A stretch of 64,000 nucleotides of DNA from JBBDLF01 sp040879025 (GTDB lineage: Bacteria; Pseudomonadota; Gammaproteobacteria; Pseudomonadales; Pseudohongiellaceae): positions 152,787 through 216,786 of the forward strand of contig JBBDLF010000040.1 in NCBI GenBank assembly GCA_040879025.1. The letters are read 5' to 3'. Below, piece after piece: positions 17,147-25,568 of this stretch; the first letter of the stretch is position 1, and each line of letters opens with the position of its first letter. Below the pieces are notes generated by a model. The model saw only the letters and a list, made by a program, of their open reading frames with translations, was not told the origin of the DNA and ran no database searches. Made by a program: the position numbers and the translations under genes.

Positions 17147-17311
17147 CCCTGCCTGTTTTCAACCACAATGCCAATGAACCACGATTCTAAACCTTTACCC
17201 GCTCAATGTTGTACAATCCCCAGCTTTTCGGGCGCGATGGTGCCGGCCTGTCAACCCCGGGCACCAAATTGAATTGCCTCGTGTTAAAGTCAAGGCTAAA
17301 GCCAATACTTC

Positions 17312-19057
17312 ATGCCAACCGTAAAACACATTCTCGAACAACGCCTCAGCGCACAGCTTGCCGCGGTCACTGGAGTCAAGGCGCAAGCCAACGTGATTAC
17401 CGCCAGCCGTCCCGAATTCGGAGACTACCAGGCCAATGGCGTCATGGCCGTGGCCAGGCAGCAAAAAACCAACCCCAGGGAACTGGCACAGAAGATTGTT
17501 GACGCCCTCCTTGCCGATGGTCCGGACAAGGAAGGGTTGGTGGAACGCTATGAAGTAGCGGGCCCTGGTTTCATCAACATCTTTCTTGCCGATAAATGGC
17601 TGGATACCAGGCTGCAACAGCTGCAAGTCAACACCGACGCGTTGCTACCGGACACAGACCGTCCGCAGTCCATCGTGGTGGACTATTCATCGCCCAATCT
17701 GGCCAAGGAAATGCACGTGGGGCACTTGCGGGGCACCATCATCGGCGATTGTCTCGCCAGAGTGCAGGAGCGCCTCGGTCACCACGTGATACGGCAGAAT
17801 CATGTGGGTGACTGGGGCACGCAGTTCGGCATGCTGATTACCTACATGCAACAGATCATGGTCGGCAATAATTCCCTGCCCACCGCGCTCGCCGATCTGG
17901 AGAGCTTTTACCGCGCCGCCAAGGAACAGTTTGACCATGACCCGGAATTCGCCGAACGCGCCCGTGCCAGTGTCGTTAAATTGCAGGCGGGTGCCCCGGA
18001 ATATACTGAGATATGGCGACGTTTTATCGAAGAGTCACTGCGTCATTGCGAAGCGGTTTACGAGCGGCTGCGAATTACTCTGACGCGTGATGATCTCCGG
18101 CCGGAAAGCTTCTACAACGCTGATCTCGGCGAGATTGTACAATTGCTGGACGACAGAGAGCTGCTGACCGTTTCCGATGGCGCCCGCTGTGTGTTTCTGC
18201 CTGAATTCACGGGCAAGGACGATAATCCTCTGCCAGTGATCGTACAAAAATCCGACGGAGGCTACCTTTATTCCACTACCGATCTGGCGGCGATTCGTTT
18301 CCGCTGCGGCACGCTCGCGGCTGATCGGATACTCTATGTTGTTGACGTCAGGCAATCCCTGCATTTTCAACAGATTTTCGCCGTGGCGCGTCGCGCCGGT
18401 CTGGCATCGGAAGCCTGCGCCCTGGAACATATCAGCTACGGCACCATGATGGGCACCGATGGCAAACCGTTCAAAACCCGGAGCGGTGGCCTGGTCAAGC
18501 TGATTGAATTGCTTGATGAAGCCGAACGCAGGGCCTTTGAGCTGGTCACCAGCAAAAATCCCGGTCTGGAAGAATCACGCAGACGACATATAGGCCGAAC
18601 GGTGGGTATGGCGGCGGTCAAATACGCTGATCTGTCCAAGAACCGCAGCAGCGACTATGTGTTTGACTGGTCCAGCATGCTGTCGTTCGAAGGCAATACG
18701 GCGCCTTATATGCTCTACGCGTATGCCAGAATAAAGAGCATCCTGCGCAAGCAGGACGGCATGATTTCCGTCGAGGCGCGGCTGCGGATCACCGCGCCGG
18801 AAGAGCGTGAACTGGCACTGAAAATTCTGCAGTTTCCGGAAACCGTGGAACTGGTGGCGAGAGAATGCTACCCGAACCATCTGTGTTCGGCCCTGTACGA
18901 GCTGGCCGGCAGTTTCATGCGGTTTTATGAGGCCTGTCCGGTACTCAAGGCGGAGGCGTCCGTGCGGGATTCTCGCCTGTTGCTTGCCGGTATTACCGCT
19001 GAAACCTTGCGCTTGGGGCTGGAATTGCTGGGTATCGAGACCCTGGAACAAATGTAA
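17312..19057 (+). CDS. argS: Arginyl-tRNA synthetase
   Basis: Class I synthetase, 581 residues. The HIGH motif appears as HVGH (H135-H138) in SSPNLAKEMHVGH, and the KMSKS-equivalent region as MGTDGKPFKTRSGG. An N-terminal Arg-tRNA-synthetase domain (residues 1-95) and the C-terminal DALR anticodon-binding domain complete it. No clear ribosome site lies before the ATG. It is divergent from rluC, with 165 bases between, and converges on htpG. Confidence 0.96.
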   Translation: MPTVKHILEQRLSAQLAAVTGVKAQANVITASRPEFGDYQANGVMAVARQQKTNPRELAQKIVDALLADGPDKEGLVERYEVAGPGFINIFLADKWLDTRLQQLQVNTDALLPDTDRPQSIVVDYSSPNLAKEMHVGHLRGTIIGDCLARVQERLGHHVIRQNHVGDWGTQFGMLITYMQQIMVGNNSLPTALADLESFYRAAKEQFDHDPEFAERARASVVKLQAGAPEYTEIWRRFIEESLRHCEAVYERLRITLTRDDLRPESFYNADLGEIVQLLDDRELLTVSDGARCVFLPEFTGKDDNPLPVIVQKSDGGYLYSTTDLAAIRFRCGTLAADRILYVVDVRQSLHFQQIFAVARRAGLASEACALEHISYGTMMGTDGKPFKTRSGGLVKLIELLDEAERRAFELVTSKNPGLEESRRRHIGRTVGMAAVKYADLSKNRSSDYVFDWSSMLSFEGNTAPYMLYAYARIKSILRKQDGMISVEARLRITAPEERELALKILQFPETVELVARECYPNHLCSALYELAGSFMRFYEACPVLKAEASVRDSRLLLAGITAETLRLGLELLGIETLEQM

Positions 19058-19082
19058 CCAGTAATGAGGGTCGGGGGGGGAA

Positions 19083-19099
19083 TCATTCGCCACCGACCC
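19083..19099. repeat. 17-bp repeat element shared with 58604-58620, in the argS-htpG gap
   Basis: TCATTCGCCACCGACCC is found here and, exactly, at 58604-58620. In this copy the palindrome is imperfect: AGGGTCGG (19067-19074) can pair with CCGACCCT (19093-19100), flanking a run of eight G. The element ends seven bases from the htpG stop, between two convergent genes. It resembles a REP-type extragenic palindrome. Confidence 0.75.
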
Positions 19100-19105
19100 T
19101 GTCAG

Positions 19106-21034
19106 CTACTGGTCGCAGAGTTCGAGCAACAGCTTGTTCAGGCGCTGAGAGAAACTGCCGGGGTCGTCCAGTTCATCGCCCTCGGCCAGTTTGGCCTGGT
19201 CAAACAGTATGCTGATCAGATCGCCGAATCGATCCTCGTCGGCTTCCTTGTCGAGTTTTTGCACCAGCGGGTGCTCGGCATTGATCTCAAACACCGGTTT
19301 GACTTCCGGAACCGGTTGACCTGACGCTTCCATAATCTTGCGCATCTGCAAGCCCATTTCATCCTCGCCGATTGCAAGGCAGGCGGGCGAATCGGTCAGT
19401 CGGTGAGTGATTCTGACATCCTTCACCTTCTCGCCAAGACCGGACTTGATGCGCCCAACCAGGCTCTCAAACTGCTTTTCAATTTTTTCCTGCTGCTCCT
19501 TTTCTTCCTTGTCCTCGAGCTTGCCCAGATCCAGTTCACCACGGGAAATATCCTGAAATTTCTTGCCATCGTATTCGCTGAGGTGCCCCATCAGCCACTC
19601 GTCGATGCGATCGTGCATCAACAGCACTTCGATGCCTTTCTTGCGGAAAATTTCCAGATGTGGACTGTTGCGTGCCGCCTTCAGGGAATCGGCAACAAGG
19701 TAGTAGATCTTGTCCTGACCTTCTTTCATCCTGCCGATGTAACCGTCCAGGCTCTGATTCTGCGCATCGCCGCTGGATTCCGTGCTGGTGAACCGGAACA
19801 GGCTGCAAATTTTCTCCCGGTTACCAAAATCTTCCGAAGGACCTTCTTTCAAGACCTGTCCGAATTCTTTCCAGAACTTCGCGTATTTGTCGGAATCCTT
19901 GCCCAGTTTTTTCAGCATATCCAGCGCGCGTTTGGTCAGTGCGCTGCGAATACTGTCGACGATCGGATCTTTCTGAAGTATCTCTCGGGATACGTTCAGG
20001 GAAATATCATTCGAGTCGACAACACCCTTGATGAAGCGCAGATAAAGCGGTAAAAACTGCTCCGCGTCATCCATGATGAACACTCGCTGCACATAGAGTT
20101 TCAGGCCACGGGCCGCATCACGATTCCACAAGTCATAGGGTGCCCGGGAGGGGAGATAAAGCAGGCTGGTATACTCCAGCTTGCCCTCGACCTTGTTATG
20201 GGTCCAGTCCAGCGGATCTTCGAAATCATGGCTGACATGCTTGTAAAATTCCTTGTATTCATCAGCTTTGATGGACTTGCGGGGACGGGTCCACAAAGCC
20301 TTGGCCGAGTTGACCGTCTCGTATTCCTTTTCTTTTTTGTTCTCCGCTTTTTTATCGCTGTCATCGTCCTTCGCCGCATCGTAATCCGGCTTTTCCATCA
20401 GAACCGGAATGGAGAGATGATCAGCATATTTCTTAACGATGCTCCGCAACCGGTAGTCTTCGGCAAACTCCTTTTCAGCCTTTTTCAGACGAAGAATGAC
20501 TGTGGTGCCCCTGTCGGCTTTTTCCGCGGCTTCGATGCTGTAGTCTGATTCACCCTTCGATTTCCAGCGTATGCCCTCCTCCACCGCGGTGCCCGCTTTC
20601 CGGGTGACCACTTCCACTTCCTTGGCGACAATAAATGAGGAATAGAATCCCACGCCGAATTGCCCGATCAGTTGGGAATCCTTTTTCTGGTCACCCGTGA
20701 GCGACTGCAGAAAGTGTGCGGTTCCGGAACGGGCGATGGTGCCAAGGTTTGAGATGACTTCTTCCCGGGTCATGCCGATGCCGTTGTCTGAAACGGTGAT
20801 GGTGCCCGCCTTTTTGTCGCAGTCTACCACCACTTTGAGTTCGGAATCCTCACCAAGCATTTCGGGTTTTGCCAGGGATTCAAAGCGCAGCTTGTCCGCC
20901 GCGTCCGAGGCGTTCGAAATCAGCTCGCGGAGAAATATTTCCTTGTTGCTGTACAGGGAATGGATCATCAGGTGAAGCAACTGCTTCGCCTCGGTTTCAA
21001 ACCCTCTGGTTTCGGTTTTTACGTCAACAGTCAT
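19106..21034 (-). CDS. htpG: Molecular chaperone HtpG (Hsp90)
   Basis: 642-residue ATP-dependent chaperone. The GHKL ATPase motifs are LRELISNASDAADKLRF, SDNGIGM and the stretch GTIARSGTAHF, with GQFGVGFYSSFIV after them. Then follow the charged linker (AKDDDSDKKAENKKEKEYE, about residues 220-240), middle and C-terminal dimerisation domains. Upstream is a good heat-shock sigma-32 promoter match (21128-21156). The gene converges on argS. Confidence 0.97.
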   Translation of the reverse strand: MTVDVKTETRGFETEAKQLLHLMIHSLYSNKEIFLRELISNASDAADKLRFESLAKPEMLGEDSELKVVVDCDKKAGTITVSDNGIGMTREEVISNLGTIARSGTAHFLQSLTGDQKKDSQLIGQFGVGFYSSFIVAKEVEVVTRKAGTAVEEGIRWKSKGESDYSIEAAEKADRGTTVILRLKKAEKEFAEDYRLRSIVKKYADHLSIPVLMEKPDYDAAKDDDSDKKAENKKEKEYETVNSAKALWTRPRKSIKADEYKEFYKHVSHDFEDPLDWTHNKVEGKLEYTSLLYLPSRAPYDLWNRDAARGLKLYVQRVFIMDDAEQFLPLYLRFIKGVVDSNDISLNVSREILQKDPIVDSIRSALTKRALDMLKKLGKDSDKYAKFWKEFGQVLKEGPSEDFGNREKICSLFRFTSTESSGDAQNQSLDGYIGRMKEGQDKIYYLVADSLKAARNSPHLEIFRKKGIEVLLMHDRIDEWLMGHLSEYDGKKFQDISRGELDLGKLEDKEEKEQQEKIEKQFESLVGRIKSGLGEKVKDVRITHRLTDSPACLAIGEDEMGLQMRKIMEASGQPVPEVKPVFEINAEHPLVQKLDKEADEDRFGDLISILFDQAKLAEGDELDDPGSFSQRLNKLLLELCDQ

Positions 21035-21095
21035 GCGGGCACCCCTGTTGTGTTGCGATTGGTTGGTTCATATCGGGCGGAACCTGGAAAATAAA

Positions 21096-21127
21096 AAAGC
21101 CCGGCAGTCGAATGACAGCCAGGCTTT
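21096..21127 (-). terminator. Intrinsic terminator of the TonB/TPR operon
   Basis: On the minus strand AAAGCCTGGC (21127-21118) pairs with GCCGGGCTTT (21105-21096), one pair being G-U, and the hairpin runs into TTTTTTATTTT. It lies 50 bases after the TPR gene stop. The first arm overlaps the predicted start site of htpG transcription. Confidence 0.85.
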
Positions 21128-21156
21128 AACTGGGGGCGATACGCTGGTTTTTCAAG
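21128..21156 (-). promoter_or_regulatory. Probable sigma-32 heat-shock promoter of htpG
   Basis: On the minus strand CTTGAAA (21156-21150), a 14-base spacer and CCCCAGTT (21135-21128) match the sigma-32 consensus CTTGAAA-N11-16-CCCCATNT in all but one fixed position. Transcription would start near 21121, about 90 bases before the htpG ATG. htpG is a known sigma-32 regulon member in gammaproteobacteria, so the match is meaningful. Confidence 0.75.
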
Positions 21157-21176
21157 TCACGGCGTCAGCCTGAAGA

Positions 21177-22514
21177 CTAGTCGTTGTACCCTATATAGAA
21201 ATCAATTGCGGCTTCCTTCCGTGCCTGCAATGTTTCGTGGCGTTGCTGCGTGTTCTCGATAAACTCGATATAGTTCTGGGCATTCTCCCGGTCGTTGCTG
21301 TCGCCGGCATCACTGGCACGGCGTGCCGCTTCCAGCGATTCGTCGAAGCGATCCAGTTCCACCAGGGAGCGCGCCAGGAACAGTGCGGTATCGGATTCAT
21401 TCGAGAGGTTACCAGTCGCCAGGGCGTCTCTGAATGCTTCCACCGCAGCGTCATAATCATGCAACTGGTAGTAGATATAGCCTAAGGTATCGTAATCATC
21501 ACCGCTACCGGAGATTTCCGCGGCACGCGTGGCTGGCTCAACCGCCATATCATACTCGTAGGCAAGTAGATACATTTGCACCAGGGTCTGCAGGTTGTCA
21601 GCGGTTTCTTCGACAAAACCCTGTTCAATACCCGACAGCATGATTCTGGAACCCGTATACGGTATGTCCTCACCGGCCAGTGATTGCGCCAGGTTCATGA
21701 ACTGGGCTTCACTGTCCATAAATCCCTGCAGATAGGCCGCCTTCAATGCCTGAAGGCGGTTATTTTCCTCATCAAGATAGGAATAGATGGGCCCCAGGTT
21801 GGTCCAGTCCCGAGGGTCATTATACTGGATGATCATCTTGCGGGTAACATCCAGTGCGTTATCGTACTGTTCCAGCGCGAAATAAAGGGAGTTGAGAAAT
21901 GCCCACTTGTTTCGCTCGATGGTTTCACCCTGCTGGTTCAGCAGATTCATATGCAGAATCATGAAATTTACGGCGTCCTGGTAGTTGTCCAGCGAGTAAT
22001 GGCTGTTGGCAAGACCGAGGTAAACCACCGCATCCTCTTCTTCGGAAACCTCGCGCCACTGTTCGTAATAATTGATGGCTTCCTGGAAATTCTCTTCGCT
22101 CATGCTCAACTGGCCGAGCGCCCGCAATGCCCGCAACCGGGTATCGGGGCGCAGGTCTTCAATGGTCAGCATCTCCTCGAAGGTGCGGATTGCCCCTGGA
22201 ATATCTTCGGTGGACAGATAGTACTGGGTGTAGAAGTTAAGGGTTGTCGCTTTCTCGAAGTCATTCATCCGCTCGAAACGACGCTCGCGCAACTCATCCA
22301 GTTCTTCCTTGGCTTCGGCAAAATCAGGCTCGTCGTTTTCGTCTTCCGGGTTCATCAGTTCCTGAATACTGGTAATAGCCCGGAATACCTGATCACTCAG
22401 GGTATCGGATGACCGTGCGGCGGGCGGCTCTCTCTCTTCTTCACCAGCGAAAACCGGCTGCATCGGGAGTAGTGAAACTACGAGCAGGCTGAGTACGTAT
22501 TTTGTGAGTGTCAT
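21177..22514 (-). CDS. TPR-repeat protein of the TonB2-type operon
   Basis: 445 residues, with a signal peptide (MTLTKYVLSLLVVSLLPMQPVFA) and then a nearly continuous array of tetratricopeptide repeats from about residue 85 to 420 (for example YDTLGYIYYQLHDYDAAVEAF). It is the periplasmic TPR component found after tonB in TonB2 systems of Vibrio and many marine gammaproteobacteria. Its ATG overlaps the tonB stop by four bases. Exact role unknown; a scaffold for the trans-envelope complex is a reasonable inference. Confidence 0.85.
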   Translation of the reverse strand: MTLTKYVLSLLVVSLLPMQPVFAGEEEREPPAARSSDTLSDQVFRAITSIQELMNPEDENDEPDFAEAKEELDELRERRFERMNDFEKATTLNFYTQYYLSTEDIPGAIRTFEEMLTIEDLRPDTRLRALRALGQLSMSEENFQEAINYYEQWREVSEEEDAVVYLGLANSHYSLDNYQDAVNFMILHMNLLNQQGETIERNKWAFLNSLYFALEQYDNALDVTRKMIIQYNDPRDWTNLGPIYSYLDEENNRLQALKAAYLQGFMDSEAQFMNLAQSLAGEDIPYTGSRIMLSGIEQGFVEETADNLQTLVQMYLLAYEYDMAVEPATRAAEISGSGDDYDTLGYIYYQLHDYDAAVEAFRDALATGNLSNESDTALFLARSLVELDRFDESLEAARRASDAGDSNDRENAQNYIEFIENTQQRHETLQARKEAAIDFYIGYND

Positions 22515-23137
22515 CGTCGGCCGTCATCCTCAAGCTGGAATCTGAATAAGTATTGAACTCCTGGGACGGGCACACCCTCACCATCACGTACCCGGGGCTG
22601 GAACTTGAAGCGCGCTGCCGCGCGCATTGAATCGCGCGCGAAAATATTGGACGGTTCCTCGTCCACCACCTCGATTGTGTCCTCAAGGACATTGCCTTCA
22701 CCATCGACGGTAAACCTGACCAGACACCAGCCTTCGATGCCCCGTGAAGCGGCGCGGGTCGGGTAATTGGGCTGGATATTGACCAACGGCAGCATTTCAC
22801 CGTCAGTCACGGAAATGGAGGCCCCCCCAATATCCAGTCCGGCATCAAGGTCGACATTGGTATTGGCCATGGGTAACGCCGGGCCATCGTTAAGGTCAGG
22901 CGCTCTGTCAGGGGAGTCCGGTGGCGGCTCGTTCATTTCCTCCAGAGGTTCCGGCCGTTCGATGTCCTCCACCACGTCAAGCGCGATGTCCGGCATGGTG
23001 GCATCCACTATTCGCGTGACAGTCGACTGCTGGTCGAGATTTTCACCGGTGGAAATAAGAAACTGCATAAAATAGAAAAGGCTGAGCGTGACCCCGGTAG
23101 CCAGCGCCATGGAAATTACCCATCTGACAAATATCAT
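22511..23137 (-). CDS. tonB: TonB-family energy transducer (TonB2 type)
   Basis: 208 residues. One N-terminal membrane anchor (residues 5-28, RWVISMALATGVTLSLFYFM), a short proline- and acid-rich linker (ERPEPLEEMNEPPPDSPD), and a TonB C-terminal domain from about residue 115 (IQPNYPTRAASRGIEGWCLV, FKFQPRV). It is shorter than TonB1 proteins, as TonB2 types are. It links the ExbB/ExbD proton motor to TonB-dependent outer-membrane receptors; no receptor gene is in this window. Three bases separate it from exbD. Confidence 0.92.
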   Translation of the reverse strand: MIFVRWVISMALATGVTLSLFYFMQFLISTGENLDQQSTVTRIVDATMPDIALDVVEDIERPEPLEEMNEPPPDSPDRAPDLNDGPALPMANTNVDLDAGLDIGGASISVTDGEMLPLVNIQPNYPTRAASRGIEGWCLVRFTVDGEGNVLEDTIEVVDEEPSNIFARDSMRAAARFKFQPRVRDGEGVPVPGVQYLFRFQLEDDGRR

Positions 23138-23140
23138 TTA

Positions 23141-23548
23141 CTAAGCCTCCGTCGAAATTGACACATCCGCGATTTCCGCTTCCCGCGCCGCTTTCATTAT
23201 CATCATCAAATACTCATTGCTGGCGTCCTGATCCGCCTGAATGACCACTGACGAGTTGGGTGATTCCGCCAGACGCAGTTCAAAACGGGAACGGATAAAG
23301 CGCGGGTCCACCTGTTCACCGTCGATCCAGATATCGCCCTGCGGGCTGACCGCGATCAGGATAAGGTCCTTCAGTCGCGGATCCGCCGTGGAAGCCTCCG
23401 GTTTGGCGACATCGATACCGGCTTCCTTGATAAATACCGAGGTAACGATAAAGAAAATCAACAGAATGAATACCACATCCAGCATTGGCGTGAGATCTAT
23501 CTCGCCGGCCGCCTCCTCATCCTTTTTCCTCATTAATCCTGATCTCAT
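23141..23548 (-). CDS. exbD: ExbD/TolR-family biopolymer transporter
   Basis: 135 residues. One membrane helix, IDLTPMLDVVFILLIFFIVT, with the proton-conducting aspartate D24. A periplasmic domain follows. It works with ExbB as the proton-driven motor for TonB. It lies 53 bases after exbB and 3 before tonB, in one operon. Confidence 0.95.
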   Translation of the reverse strand: MRSGLMRKKDEEAAGEIDLTPMLDVVFILLIFFIVTSVFIKEAGIDVAKPEASTADPRLKDLILIAVSPQGDIWIDGEQVDPRFIRSRFELRLAESPNSSVVIQADQDASNEYLMMIMKAAREAEIADVSISTEA

Positions 23549-23601
23549 AATTTTCCACCTGATTCTTCACCTTGTCTTAGTGAAGACCCGTTTATACGGG
23601 A

Positions 23602-24132
23602 TTAATTATTCATCGGCATGTGATCTTCGAGCAAGTCCAGATCGCGATTGATGGTGGATTTAAGCCAGTTGGAGGCAAAAATACCTGACAGGGCGCCGAC
23701 CATCCCGGCCATCGTGGGAATGGTAGCCTTGGAGACACCCCCCGCCATGGACTTCGCGTCACCACCGCCGGTCAGCGCCATGACATAGAACACTTCGATC
23801 ATGCCGGTTACCGTGCCGATCAGACCCAGCAACGGACAAACCACCACCAGCGCCTCGATCAAAGGTAACGTTGTCCTGATATCCAACGAGACCTGGGAGA
23901 TCAACATCGCACGTATCTGATGAGCGCTCCATGATTTTGTATCGGTGCGCGAGTTCCACATGGCCAGTGTATTCTTCACCTTGGCCCTGTGGCCCGTGTA
24001 GAGATACCACACCCGTTCAAACACCAGCGACCACATGACCAGCAGCAGACCGGCGATAATCCACAATACCGGCCCTCCTCTCTGCATAAAGATGCTTACC
24101 GCATCCATCACGTCCAAAATTGCGAAATACAT
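23602..24132 (-). CDS. exbB: ExbB-family proton channel protein (MotA/TolQ/ExbB)
   Basis: 176 residues. A first membrane segment is at about 17-37 (GPVLWIIAGLLLVMWSLVF) and two more in the MotA/TolQ/ExbB domain (PLIEALVVVCPLLGLIGTVTGMI, and MAGMVGALSGIFAS). It is short and has no periplasmic extension; the larger relative with one is the TtpC-like protein encoded just upstream. Inner-membrane motor component for TonB. Confidence 0.94.
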   Translation of the reverse strand: MYFAILDVMDAVSIFMQRGGPVLWIIAGLLLVMWSLVFERVWYLYTGHRAKVKNTLAMWNSRTDTKSWSAHQIRAMLISQVSLDIRTTLPLIEALVVVCPLLGLIGTVTGMIEVFYVMALTGGGDAKSMAGGVSKATIPTMAGMVGALSGIFASNWLKSTINRDLDLLEDHMPMNN

Positions 24133-24182
24133 AGTGCTTATATCCTCATGCTGTTCAGGCCCTTGCGGGCCTGATCAATTCC

Positions 24183-25568
24183 TTAGCGGGCAGCTGAATC
24201 TTCGGCTTTCTTGGCGATCATGCCGGTTGCCTGCTCTTCAAGGATATGAATGATATTGTCGCTTTTGCTTTTCACCCAGGTGTGCATCAACACAGTCGGA
24301 ATGGCTACCGTGATACCCAGCACCGTGGTCATCAGGGCGACGGAAATACCGCCTGCCATGATGGTCGGATCGCCGGCGCCGTAAACCGTGATTTGCTGGA
24401 ACACCTGAATCATACCGGTCACCGTACCCAACAGACCCATCAGCGGGGCGATGGTGGCGATGATCTTGATGAATACCAGGAAGCGTTCCAGTGCCGGGGT
24501 TTCCTGCAGAATGGCTTCGCCAAGCTTCAGTTCCAGTGTTTCCGTATCGGCGCCCGGGTTATTGTCGGCCACCATCAGTACACGGCCCAGCGGATTGTTC
24601 TTCATTGGCTTTTCGGTCTTCAGCTGCTTGCGAACCTTCATGGAAACCAGAGTCAACAGGAAGGAGCGAATCAGTGCCACCAGAATTCCGATGATCCCCA
24701 CCGCGATAATGGTGAAACCAATGGGTCCTGAATTGTTGCGTACCTGCTCGTCCACTGTCGGGAAGTTGATAAGGTTGGCCATCACCTGGCCACCTACGCC
24801 GCCGGTGGGATCAATGCCGGTTTTGACAAAACCGCCGGTGGCGTTTTCAAGCGCCCTGGCGCTGGCCAGTACGGATCCGGCCGGCTGCCGTGGCAGCACC
24901 TGCAGGTGACCGACTGAACCGTCATAACTGAGGTATTCGCCATTGGAAATGGCATTGTAGGCGCCAATGCGTGTGACCTGCCGTTCCTCGGTTTCACCGC
25001 TGGCTACGGCAACAATATCGTTGTACTGCACCACACGACCGGTTTCAGTCATTTCCTGCTGCATATAGAACCAGAATCGCTCGATCTCGGCAATTTCCAG
25101 CTGATCGGTGGTGCTGGAAGCGGTTTCAATAAACTCGTCCAGAAATTGTGTACGTCCCGGATACTGGGCTGAAACCAGGGAGTCCTCGAACGTACTCATG
25201 AAATCCCCCGCCACACCCTGTAGGGTCCCGAACAGTTCGTTGAGATCGCCACGCGCGTCCCGCAGAATTTCGCGCTGGTTGGCAATAGTGATGGTGTTCT
25301 GTTCGAACTGGTTACTCAGATCTTCCTGAATACCTTCCTGTTCGGTTATCCGGTCGCGAGTCTGCTCCAATATAGCCTGTTGCTCGCTGTTGGCCTGCTG
25401 GAATTCCTGTTCGCGCTCGCGATATTCCTCGGACTGGGCAACCCGGTCCTGTTCGACCAGATCAAGCAGGTCTCTTATGCTGGTTGCGTCCTGAGCCTGC
25501 ACCTGGGTCGTGGCGGCGAGCAGAACGAGTGATGTTGCAAGGCTGCTGAATTTGATTAATCGTTTCAC
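24183..25568 (-). CDS. TtpC-like protein (MotA/TolQ/ExbB domain with periplasmic coiled coil)
   Basis: 461 residues. Signal peptide (MKRLIKFSSLATSLVLLAATTQVQAQ), then a long glutamine/glutamate-rich coiled coil (residues 30-110) and a periplasmic domain to about 275. Next come a membrane helix (GFTIIAVGIIGILVALIRSFLL) and an ExbB-like domain with KIIATIAPLMGLLGTVTGMIQVF. This is the domain order of Vibrio TtpC, an extra inner-membrane protein required by TonB2 systems. It overlaps the DUF3450 gene by four bases. Confidence 0.88.
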   Translation of the reverse strand: MKRLIKFSSLATSLVLLAATTQVQAQDATSIRDLLDLVEQDRVAQSEEYREREQEFQQANSEQQAILEQTRDRITEQEGIQEDLSNQFEQNTITIANQREILRDARGDLNELFGTLQGVAGDFMSTFEDSLVSAQYPGRTQFLDEFIETASSTTDQLEIAEIERFWFYMQQEMTETGRVVQYNDIVAVASGETEERQVTRIGAYNAISNGEYLSYDGSVGHLQVLPRQPAGSVLASARALENATGGFVKTGIDPTGGVGGQVMANLINFPTVDEQVRNNSGPIGFTIIAVGIIGILVALIRSFLLTLVSMKVRKQLKTEKPMKNNPLGRVLMVADNNPGADTETLELKLGEAILQETPALERFLVFIKIIATIAPLMGLLGTVTGMIQVFQQITVYGAGDPTIMAGGISVALMTTVLGITVAIPTVLMHTWVKSKSDNIIHILEEQATGMIAKKAEDSAAR

